A stretch of 64,000 nt of DNA from Rhytidiadelphus loreus (Eukaryota > Streptophyta > Bryopsida > Hypnales > Hylocomiaceae): positions 31,619,025 through 31,683,024 of the forward strand of contig OX344763.1 in the NCBI GenBank assembly GCA_947034895.1. Direction: 5' to 3'. Position numbers and translations under genes: made by a program. Position 1 is the stretch's first letter. The number at the start of each line of letters is the position of its first letter. Below are positions 1 through 12,400 of this stretch, piece after piece. The notes beneath the pieces were generated by a model. That model was not told the DNA's origin, made no database searches, and worked only from the letters and a program-made list of their open reading frames with translations.

Positions 1-3000
1 GGTGTTCAAGAGACAAGATTATTAGTGACAAAATAGCATAGTGTTTTTTGTAATATATTTGTTTGATTTGTGGTGTCTTTATTAGGAAAGATACATATAT
101 TGGTCTTATATGGTGAATATAGGATTTTGTTGTAGAGATTTGGTATGATTTTGTATTCTTTATGTTGTTGTATCCATACATTTATACAATGATTTGAAAG
201 TTATACATCAACTATTTTTTTGTAGTTTGTAAATGTAGAAGTGGATGTATTTGTGCTTGTAAAACTTGTATGGACTAAATTCTTTGGTTAGTTGACTAGA
301 ATGAGTAGTTAAAGAATTGTGAAAGGTAAAGCAATTGTTGTTGTGAGATTATTGCTCATATTGTGTAAAAGTTTGTTTATATTAGAATTATTTAATGAAA
401 ATGTAGCATTTGATTATAAAGTTGTTTTTGATATTGTAAGAGGATGATGTAATATATATGCATGAGAGGTGGATAGAGTTTAGATAGAGTGTTGAAGGTG
501 TAACATTGGTACAAAAAAATTGTATTGATTCATGGTCATATCTATTGAATAGAGCATCATAAATACTAAAAGTTGGTTTGTATGAGAATGTTGTAAAGAG
601 TTTTCTACATTATAGAGTTATATTAACAATCATGAATATTTTTGTAGGTTAAATGAAGAGGGAAAAAACTTGGAAGGGGTGTCAAACTTTGGAGGTTAGC
701 TTTGGTTATAAGTTCTAACATAGTGTTACTAAAATCTCTAAAAATATCAATTAAGTGTGTCACTTGATTTGTATGTGAGAGGTGAGTGCTAGAATAGTTT
801 TCGTTGGAAAGTCCACTTAACTTGTATTATGTCATAATAATGTTGTTATTTTTGTTGTAGCTTCAAAGTGGACTTGAAGATGGTCTTCAGAAGCTACAAG
901 TGAATTAGAAAAGTCATTCTTGGTCTAAAGGATGGTTGATGGGGACATGATTCTTTATAGCATTGATATCATCTACAAGTGCTTGCGAGTTTGGAGGTCA
1001 TCAATCACTTGGATTTACCCAGGTAAGAGTGGTTTTGTGTATGCTTTTTTTTAGTAGCAAAATTAATAAAATAATTTTCAACGAGTTGAGGTTCATATTT
1101 GGTAGTCTATATTGTATATACTTTGGGGTTTAGGCAAATTAATAATGCACTAATATCATGTCTATCAAATGGATTAGGGACAACATTTGAATATGGATTT
1201 GAAAAGATATTAGACCTTGTATTAGACACTACATATTTAATTTTTAGTAGTTTATATAGAGATATTAATACATGCCTTTTTGAATTTGTTGAGCAAAAAA
1301 CATTAGTCCAATAAACATTAGTAGGAGTGTAAAACTTGTGTTTTTCTAATGTAGGGTCTTTTTTGGTGATTTCAATATGCTTATCTTGTATACTCATTGT
1401 ACGGTTGAAGAAATAAGCTATTGTTTGCCTTCAAACTATTGAAATGTCTATAGAATTGGTAATTGTGTTTTAGAAACACCTAAAAATTTAAACTATTGTC
1501 TATGCATGTGCTTGTCCACTAAAATATCCTTATCTAATTAATTGTTTCAATATTTGTCTTGAAGTGAAGATATGTAGAATGTCTTCATGGAATTACAAGT
1601 TGCATTTTCTTGAATTTAGAACCGCATTCTAGCCTTTATCTACTTAGAAGTTATTCTTTCATGACTTTGTAGCACAAGGGAGTATATGCGTTCTGTACAA
1701 AGCAACTACAGTACACCAATTTTATGGTTAAGCAAAGCAACCTTGAAAAATCTAACAAAGCAATTACCTTGGCTTTCTACAATGTCTATAATAGATTTTC
1801 TAGTACATGTTGTAATTAATATGTCTATATCCTTGATTCTCTATATATCTTTTGATTCAATTTCTTTCTTTTGATTTCTTGTGGTCATATTTTTAAAAAC
1901 AAAGAACCATCTAGAATGAAGGTGAATGAATGATGTATAATTAGACTGAGTCTAAAAGAGAGCAATGAAGGCTTTGTATAAATATAAATATTCAATTTGT
2001 ACTATGTTGTATCAAATGATATGGTACATTTGTTGTTTGACTTGAAAAAAGACTTTTTGCAAGCTTTGGGTTCACTAATTATGAAGTTCTTCATTTCTTT
2101 GAAGTAGTATGTGTAGGTTGTCTCCATCACATAGTTCATGCACACAATGACATTCTTTTTAGAGTTGAAGCACTTGTGGATTGAAAATGTGATCAAGAGA
2201 TCTTCTTGCAAATTGATGCATGGGTTGCATGACTTTTGCTAGTATTAGAGGTAGGGGTCCAACTAAGCTAGATGTAGAATGAAGTGATTTTGTCTCTTCT
2301 TCTATATAATTGAATTGGATTGCCCTAGTGGTGAAATGAACTAAAGTAGATGGACTCATTTGTAATTGAAAGATGTGTTCTAGGTGAGTGATTGTGAATT
2401 GGAGGGATTGTGTTGTAATGATGATGGTCATTGTTTTCTTATAAAAAAATAATACTGAGATCTTGTATGCCATAAAAATCTAGGATGATGTAACAAAGAT
2501 TCTTGCCCAAGGTTGTACATTATCTTCTTTTATTCCCTTTGAAATCTTCCATTTCTTCTTCCATTTTTTTACAAATAGTTTGATATAAGTTAGTGTTTAT
2601 TTATTTGTATATGTTACACTCACTACATTTTGTTTTGTTCTTTATGACAGAAGAATTATATAAGCCTTTTCAATAATGGCACTTGTAGGGGATTCTTGTT
2701 GGACTTGGATCCATCTTGCCTACAACATTATCCAAGGTGGATAGGAGGATGCAATTGCTTCATTGGTAAAACTATTGAGAGTTTTATCCAAACTTCTTTT
2801 AATTCCAAAAAAAGTTCCATAGGTAGATAAAGCAAATACATTGAACATGCATTTTCTTTAAACACAATACATCAATATTTTTGGACTTGTGCAAGGTTGT
2901 TGCTTTCAATTCTTATATGTTTGGTAAGAAACCTTATTAAAACCTCATAAGTCCTTTGAACCTTGGATGGAGAAATGAGGATTAAAATCATATGTAAAGT

Positions 3001-3487
3001 TGATTGTAGCCCACTTTATGATGAAAAATATTCATGTTCATGCAATTGATATTTTGAAGGCATATGGGCATGTGGTTCATGCAAGACTTTATCTTTGGAA
3101 ATTGTAATACTCTTGAGGCAATGGAACATGAAAAGAAGCTATTGGTATACAAAATGAAACTTGAAATTTTGAATTGGTTGTTGACTTATGACCTTCGATG
3201 CGTAGTCATGAAATGCACAAGACTCTAAGGACTACTCTGGGAGCCAATGATTCAACTAATAAACAATTAGTATTTAGACATAGAGGAGGAAACATTGGAG
3301 GAGGAGGATTGATTTGGGAAGCTTGGTTATAAAAAGAAATCTTGCATTGTTGAAATAGGAGATTCATGATTCCAGTTTTGAGATAATGATAATCAATTTC
3401 TATTGAAAGTTTTGTATTAGTGAATGTGAATCTTGAAGGAAACTTTTTATCTTGGTGTAAAATTGCAAATAATAGTAATTGTTGAAA
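1..3487. other. AT-rich intergenic or upstream sequence, no gene seen
   Basis: No reading frame here has a recognisable domain, and the short frames on both strands look random in AT-rich DNA. The stretch lies upstream of the first exon I could assign to the DEMETER-like gene, so it may contain its promoter, 5' UTR exons or unrecognised N-terminal exons. I saw no clear transposon ends, tandem arrays or RNA genes. Confidence 0.5.
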
Positions 3488-6400
3488 ATGATTTGCCGAG
3501 GTCGAGGAAGACCAAAAAAGGAGGTCTCATCTTGTGTTGCAACCTTGACTTCATCACAAAAGGTAAAATTTTAAACCAAACTTGTTTTTATCAGTGTTTA
3601 AGAAAAATATAATTAGGATAAATTTTGAAATTGCAATGATGTTCTTTCCTTCCAATGATTTTCTTAAAATTTCTCAAGTATGCTTAAGGTTTTTTGTGAT
3701 TTTTTTGGAATTCAAATTTATAGCATATTATATCATAAAGATATCTTTTGGAAATATTTTTGGAATTAAAGTATTCTACCTTTAGATGTTTATTTTCTAA
3801 CAACACTAAAAGTATTCACATTCAATTGTCTCCAAGGTTGCACTATTTCACCAGTGGCATGCTTTCAAAAGAAAAGGTTTTTGTATGAGAGCTTGTCAAA
3901 TAACATTGATGACTGTCAAATGTCTTTAGCAAACTGATGGATGAAGTTACATTGCAATGTAGGTGCAACTCAGAAGAATAGGGAAGGTACTTCGTAGAAA
4001 GCAATTGAAGTTGTGTCACCAAAGGATTTTGGAGCTAGCTACTACCAATTTTTGCTCTAAAGTCACCAAACACAATTTAAGTAGTATAAGAGATTTGAAG
4101 GTCACCATTAATCTTTTCTTTTTATGTGATAGTAGTTTTCCAAACCTTTCAAATTACTTGTTGATCATACACTAATGCATTTTAATGTGGATTTAATGGT
4201 GATTTGACCAAAAATCAATTTTCTTAGAATGTTGTAATATTAAAGACTTTGTATATTGTTGTCATTCTTATATTTAGAATTATTTTCACTTAACTAATAT
4301 ATACTAAATTTGTTTGAGTGAAGCCCATAAACATCATTGTGAGTGGAAGTGATTGAAGTGTTGAAGAGGTTTTGTTTGCTTAGTTAACTTCATACATATA
4401 TGACCTTGTCACATTGCATTGTTGCATAACATTTGTTGAGTTGATAATATGTCTTCTAAATATATCTTACGCAAGCTTTTAGTGCCTGTAGAATTTTGCA
4501 CGGCAACTTGGAAAGAGGACAATATGTCATGTGCATCATCTTTGGCAACAAAGGGCCAATGGTGTCTTTGAAGATTATAAATCATCCCCTCAATATAGAA
4601 ATGATCGTGTTTGTTGGAACACCAATAAATCTAGAGATATGGCTTTGGGAACAATTATTTTTGAGGACATACTTGGAAACAAAGATGATGAGTCTCCTAT
4701 TGATGTTCATATGGACCAATGGGTTGGTGTTGAGGTACATTTATTTGGCAGAAAGAGTTCTATTGGTGAAGTTGGTTCTACCACATCTAATGTGTGTGAC
4801 AAGTTGAGGAGTGTTGTAGCCGATCCAGAAAGAGAAGACATATATCCTTCTCTTACAAAGAAGAAAGATGAACAAGATGGAAAATGGTCATTTGAAGAGA
4901 ATGATGGTATTGTTCCATCTTGGGTGAATTGTAGAAGGAGCATCACCCGGATTAATGCTTCTAGTGGTATTTCTAATGACCACATTGTTGCTCTAATTGC
5001 TTCTCTACCAAAGATAGGGAGCCAAATAGGTATCAATTCATACCTCCAAAGCATCTCAATTTTAGACTTTTGCTTTTTACATTGATCAAATATGATATAT
5101 TTGAAATATAAATGTCCAAAAATTCTTTTATTGCTCCAACTACTCTCATCTTGATAAGATTAGAAAGTTTGATGAATCATTACATGTTTGATCCTATGAA
5201 AATTTAGCCCATACTAATTATTTAAAAACATCCAATTTCAATAGTTGGATTGCCTCAATGCATGCTTTTAGTTACTACAATCAAATGTATTAGCTAGCTA
5301 GATTACATATTGGTCTTCAAATTTTACACACCAACAAAATTGATGTACTTTAAAGATGCAGATGACCATACAACGACACCAATTAATATTTCTTCCACTA
5401 AAGATATAGGTCTACATGCACATGCTAATGAAGAAGGTGTTCACATAGTGGATCAATCTTCAATAGAAATCATTCCAATGGAACAATCTTTTGCTTCCCA
5501 AGCATCAATTGTTAACTTATATAAGGATTCATCTTTTGACTTCAATCTAGAGAAGCAAGCCAATATTTCTATATTGCATAGGGATGCAATTCAAGTTTGC
5601 CCAACTACGCCTGAGAAAGCACAAAAAAGGAGACGGAGTTACCAAGACACCATTCCAAATCATAATGACGATGCAAATGTCTGTGAACAGACCAATGACA
5701 AATTACCTATTGGTACCCTTAATTTTCTTTCTTGTAATCTCAAACTATTTCTATAATAATGGGATTCACATATATAGACACTATTTATTTGCATCTAGTT
5801 TTTAGTCTCATTTGAAGTCTCAAAATTCTTGTTAATTATTTATTTAGGCAATTTTCATCTTTGTCTTTCAGGTGATGCCAACAATTTCAAAGAACCTAGT
5901 GGTCATGTACACTTAATGGACTCTTTGAGCCCCTATTCAATAGAAATTGGGAGCAGTTGCAATTCAACAAAAATTGGCAAACGGGATTCCAATGTTGCTA
6001 TTGTTAAATGTACTAGATCCTTGGTTGATTCTATGCCAATATCAGATATAGATTATCCTTTAGGGAGTATGTCACATGTAGCCTCTATCATCTTAAATCC
6101 TATTCAAGAGAGTTCTGAACTTCTCCAATTCCATGAGCCAAGTGCCTTAGCCATTGTAATGGACGATGGTGACAAGAGTGTCAAAGAAGGTTGTCAAGTA
6201 CCCTTGATGGAATCTTTGAGCCCTTATTCTGTAGATTTTGAAAGTAGTTGCAACTCAACAAAAGTTGGTAAACAAAATTCCAAGGTTGTTGTTGAATGTG
6301 CTAGATCATTAGTCGAATCTACACCAACACCACCTATAGCTAATCCTTATGGTAGTGTCTCTCATATGGCACCTCTCCCCATAGATCTTGTTGAAGATAG

Positions 6401-9400
6401 TTCTCAAGTCTTCCAAACACAAGTACCTACTGCTTCAATCCTTGTGGTGGAGTTTAAGAAAAGAAAAACAAAACGTGCTAGATCCAAATTGAATGAGGAT
6501 TTTGGTAGCATTGCAAAAATTCCTAAGGTCCGGAAAAAGTACAAGCCTAGAGTTGCTAAAGCCAAACAAATTGACAAATGTAATGCAAGCCGACTGCAAA
6601 ATGAGACCAATGAAAATGCCAAAGATCATGGTGTGTCTAAGCATGCAAGAACAAAAGGAGTCCGCCGTGACATTACCAAACAGGGTTATTGCTTCTAGAC
6701 AAAATAACATATACAATAATAATCATGTGAATAGATAATTTTTTACTGTAGCCCTCATTTTTTAGATGCTTGAAAGTTTGATGATTATAGAAAAACATGT
6801 AAAAAAATTTGAAGGTGAAGCTCATAAACTATTTTTGGATGCTTCAGGTACGCATAAAGAAAGAAATAATTGTATGATATCACACAATCCTCTCAAAGAC
6901 AATGGAACAATTGAAGAAAATGGAAAATCTCTTGGTAAAACTCCATTGTCAATTGATAATACTTGTATCACAAGGAATGTGCCAAATTCACATCTTCCAA
7001 GCTCTTTTGATTTAGGGCATGATAGAATTGTGTCCGACTCTCTCTTGTGCAATACATGTGGATTGAAGCAAAGCATAGTAAGTGAAGGATTTGATCATAT
7101 AGGGTTGATAAAACAGGCCAACAACTTGTCCGAAACACCAAGTGAAGACCAGATGATGTCAAATTTATTTATTGAAAGACAAAAACAATTTGAAGCACTA
7201 TCCGTTGAGCTTTCAAACAAAGTGATTGCTTTGCTTGACTTGCCTTCTGTTGAACAATCACATTCATTCTATAATTCAACTATTGGAGAAGTTGAGCCAT
7301 CAACCTTGGATGTCTCACAATGCTATCATAAAGAGTTTGCTTTGAAGGAACACCCTCAAGTAATAGATGAATATAGCAATATATCATCTCTTAGCGATGA
7401 ATGGACTGCTTATCATGTTGGATCTGCAGAAATAACCGCTTTGGATGCATTCAATGAAGAAGAAATGCGTTTTGATATGTTCTTTAAGGAACAACAACAA
7501 TCAATTGTACAAGGAGATACTAGTCTCTTTCAGAATCTCAATGCAGAATTGAATGAGTATTTTACATCCACTACTGATACATGGGTAAGAGGAAGCCAAA
7601 GCGTTGAAGACCATTGTGGTGTGGCAAGTAATTCACTATGTGGAATTGATGAATTTGACGATGGAAGCTTAATGCGACCTAATCCAAGCCCAAGTTCAAT
7701 CCACGAATCATTCATGGCTCAAATGATATTTCCGGAACTTCTAGAAGAGAGGACAATGAGTTCTTTCTATGCTTCAACATCAACCAAAGTTAATGACATC
7801 ATGTTAAGTCGATTGAATAGAATGATTGAAGAAAATTGTCAAAAAGATGTCCTGGAGACCGAAAACGGTGAACAAGACTTGAATATGGATGTGAGTCCCA
7901 ATTGTGGTCAAACAAATACCCCCAATTTGTGCTTGGTACAAAAATCTCCTGAAAAATGCAAGGGTATGGGACTAATTGGAGACAATTGCCTTAAAGAGGA
8001 AGATCTAATGAAAGTAAGAAACACAATTATTTGCCAAATGCGATCTCAATTTCAAAATCCGGATCTAGGTTCTATCTTATTGACAGAAGTTGATGTTGCG
8101 CTAGTAGAACAAAATCCCAAAGATCTCATAAATATGAGAGATGAGGTTCTTTGCCAAATGCGTTCTCAATTTCAGGATCCAAATCCAAATTCAATATTCT
8201 CAACAGAAAACGATGTTATGCTAGTAGAAGATGATAATTGTGAAGTCGAAGATCTCATAAAAATGAATGACATTGTTCTTCAAATGCACTCTCAATTTTT
8301 GAATCCAAATCTGAATTCTTCTTTTTTCCCTGAAAGTGCTATTGTATCGGTACAAGATACTCCTGAGATAACAAAGAACTCAATTATTTGTCAATCCCAC
8401 TCCAATGCAGATCCAAATTCTGATGTAGTAAAAGAAAATACCACTATTTTAGCAGAGGCCAATGATAGTTTAGAAGAAAAAAGTCATGATATCTTATCTA
8501 TTAGCAATGCAAATTTGAACCTAATATCTCCTCAAAAGGATACATCTCTTGAGAAAATACCCTTCCACCTCATGAAGTTCATTCAACTTGTAGAATACAT
8601 CAAGATAGTACTTGTCAACACACCAGAAATTTCTCCATTGGAATTATCAAGCCACATTCAAAGCCATCAATCAGAAGAAGAGAGGGTAGAGTTTGAGAAA
8701 CTATGGCCGATGATATTGCATTTGATTAATAGTGAACAACTTGAACAAAAATTGATGGACCTTGCAGAAATAGAATTTTCCTCAATTATGGAATTCATTC
8801 AGTGCCAAGAAGTAGGACAAGAAGATGGAGATAAAGAAGAAAATCAATTGTCCTCATGCATTGAGATGATCCAATGCCAACAAGAAAAGGGACAAGATGA
8901 TAGAGCTAAGGAGGAAAACCACTTGATCCCTTACATGGAAGTGATCCAAAACCAACAAATAGAAAGGAAAGATGATAGAGCTAAAGAAGACAACCCTTTG
9001 ATTGATTTAGATCCAACAGCTAAAGAAAACAACCCCTTGGTTGATGTAGATCCTTCAAATAAAGAAGTCAATCACTTGATTGATACAAATGCTTCAACTA
9101 AAGAAGGCAATCATGTGACTGATATTGTCCCTTTTGTAGGTAATGCAATAGTTGCTTATGACGGTTCTTTCTTTCCACTTCGAAAAAGAAAACCTAGGCC
9201 TAAGGTGAACCTAGATACGGAGACTATCAGGGTTTGGAAGTTGTTGATGGGAAAGACCGAGTCCATAGAAAATGATCCTGATTTGGATAATGAGTTGAGG
9301 TGGAAACAAGAGAGACTTATTATGCAAGAACAAGCAAACACTTTTATTCAACGTATGCACTTGATTCAAGGTAACTAAGTGCTAAATGGTGATTGTTTCA

Positions 9401-12400
9401 ATTAGTAGGAAGAAAAATACTGAAATTGTATATAAGTATCTATAATAAGTTCAAAACCTTGAGTGAAAATTTCTCTTTTAATGAAGTAGTATATGATATC
9501 AATTTGGTATTTTAATTGGTTTCAATTGTGTTAAGTGTGTTTGATCAATTGTGCATTGGGATGATGATGTAGGAGATCGTAGTTTCTCTCGTTGGAAGGG
9601 ATCTATAGTGGATTCTGTTATTGGAGTTTTCTTGACCCAAAATGTGAGCGATGTGCTATCTAGGTACCTCTTTGCTACATCTTGCCTTTTGGGGACTATT
9701 TCACTACCTAATAACTATAAAAAAATGAATGTTCAACGCAAACTAAAAACACTCTGGATTTTGAATATACAATTAGATTACAACATAGACAATTAGATGT
9801 GTAATGTAGTCCACTTTCAAAAAAATATTCTTTAGATGATGTTTTCATTGCAGCTCGGCATACATGTGCCTCAGAGCACGCTTTCCTCTTAGTCAAGGAC
9901 AGGATCAAGGGTCGATTCAAAGCAAATCTCTGAAAGGTGATTCCAAAGAAGTATTTCAAGGTGACCTTCAAATTAATCTTGAATCTTTTCAAACCTTTCA
10001 AGAAGACCAAACTTCTTGTTTCTACAATGTATTATCCAATTGTGCTCCAATGAGTCTTGCAAATGAGGGTCAAGAAGGAATTCTTCATTCACGGGATTGT
10101 TGCAATGAGAAGAATAATACATCTAATTTGGAAATAAGAGAAGATGATAATACCTTACTTTTCCCGTGGAGCAAGAGTCCTTCTTCCTTGCCCTTACAAC
10201 AAAACAAAAGTGTATTCAACACACAGTCTAAACTGCCTCCAACAACTGACACTTCCATGAATGTGTCAACAAAGCCTTTAGAATTGAATGTAAATGCAAA
10301 TGAGAATTTTGGTGCATTTGATCTGGAAATTATGCAAGAAAATATGCTTTTCTTGTCAGGAAATGAAAATCAAGAGCCTTTAATGGCAAACATTGGACAA
10401 GGAGAAAACAACTTTGAGTTAAATGCTCATTGCATTACAAAGCCAAATTGCAACTTGACAAAAGAAGTCGTAGTGTCTAATATAGAGTCTCAATTAGCAT
10501 TGTCAACAAGCATTCACTTGCGGAAGGAGGAGCTTACTGGCCTAGAGAGGGCAAGATTGGAGGCAGAACAAGTCCATGCACGAAAGTCTTCCAAATGGAA
10601 TGCTTTGGCAGAAAAGTACAATGCAAAGTGCCAACAAGCGGCTTTAGAGGCAACATCATCGCCTCATACTAAAATGACAGAGGATGGAGTAGATTGGGAA
10701 GCTGTACGGTGTGCAGACCTTGAAGAAATTGCAGATGCAATTAAAGAACGTGGTATGAATTGGAAACTAGCAGGCAGGATTAAGGTACCAATCCACAACT
10801 CGATGAATTAACTCATGTTTTCTATTATCTTTTACATTCTCCCTTTTTCTTAGGTGGATACCATCTCTCTTGCTGGTATGTTCATCACCCTAAACTTTCT
10901 TTTACAATAGCTAGAAATAATAAGACTTGTTGGAGCTCATAGAAATTTGCATACATCTTATTTGGTAGGGCTTTTTGGAACGACTTCGATTGGATCAAGG
11001 AAGTATTAATTTAGAATGGTTGCGTTCTATTCCAAGTGATGATGCCAAGTAAGAATTTATTTTTGCTATTGTGATGTTAGAGTATGTGTTGCAATACCAA
11101 TCAAGAATTTTAAGCGTTGTCAAAGTAACTCTTGGTGTAGCATACACTTGAGCATGTTGAATAACAATTATTGTTTATATCTAGGACTGCCTTTCTAGAA
11201 ACTTTATTATAAAATAGCAAATTCGGATATGCTATTAACATGTTTTTGTGTCACAGGGAATTTCTTTCTAGTGTTCATGGCCTAGGCTTGAAGAGTGTGG
11301 AATGCATACGTCTCCTTTCACTCCATCACCTTGCTTTTCCTGTGAGTGCATTCAACTAATCTTCTACAACGCAAATCTAGTTTTTTTTTCAAAGACTTTT
11401 TTTTGGGCCTAAGAACAAGTGGCCTAAAGTTTGTTTTTCTTCTAAGAGTTTTCAAATGGTTGCAATTGTCATGAATTGCATATGTAGTTACATTCATAGT
11501 GAATATTCTATTAGGTGGATACAAATGTGGGACGTATTTGTGTGAGACTCGGTTGGGTTCCGTTAGAACCACTACCAGAAGAACTACAACTACATGTGTT
11601 AGAACTGTAAGTCATTAAGCCGAATTGTAATTGTGTTATAATTATATGCAACGAGTCTATTTCCTTTGGTCCTTTAGAACTCAGTATGTTGATTCTCAAA
11701 CCTTGTTTAATATATTTTTAGGCATGTTCTAATGATTTTCCAACGAGTTGCTTCAGTTCTTTGTTTCAATAAATGTAGGTATCCTGTCCAAGCAACAATT
11801 CAAAAGTATTTGTGGCCCCGATTGTGTACCCTTGACCAGCAGACTTTGTGAGTAAGAAATCGTTACTAACTTCACTATTAGTACTTCAAACAATAGATCA
11901 AGTTTGTACACCTTTTGCACTGCACAAGTTTGAATGTACCCTTTCTTTCATGTAATGGAGAAATGAAACTTCCTTTTCATTGATATTGAACAAGAACAAG
12001 TATTTATTCCAAGTGGGGTTGATTGTGCAGGTATGAATTACATTATCAACTAATTACATTTGGAAAGGTTATTCTTCAATTTTATATGATATTAACCAAA
12101 ACTTCCATCTCCCTTGATTCTATTTCATCCTCAAATGCCTGCTACAAAACTCTAGAAAAATTATCTTTCTTGAGACCACCCTACAGTGTGCTTTTCAAAA
12201 AATTCAAGTTGTCATCAGAGTATACCAAGGCATCTGACATGCAGCCCATGTATACCGTTCTACAGGTATTTTGCACCAAAAGTAAGCCCAATTGTAATGC
12301 ATGCCCCATGAGATCGGAATGCAAACACTTTGCTAGTGCCCTTGCCAGGTTCTCTTCAATATTTTAAACTCCACTTTAATATTTTCAAAGCTTGCTTTAT

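Noticed and set aside
10841..10872. Possible extra exon in the demethylase (GTGGATACCATCTCTCTTGCTG between AG and GT)
   Set aside because: Joining 10784 directly to 10969 gives the continuous family sequence (GRIK then GFLERL) in phase; an inserted piece would interrupt a conserved helix.
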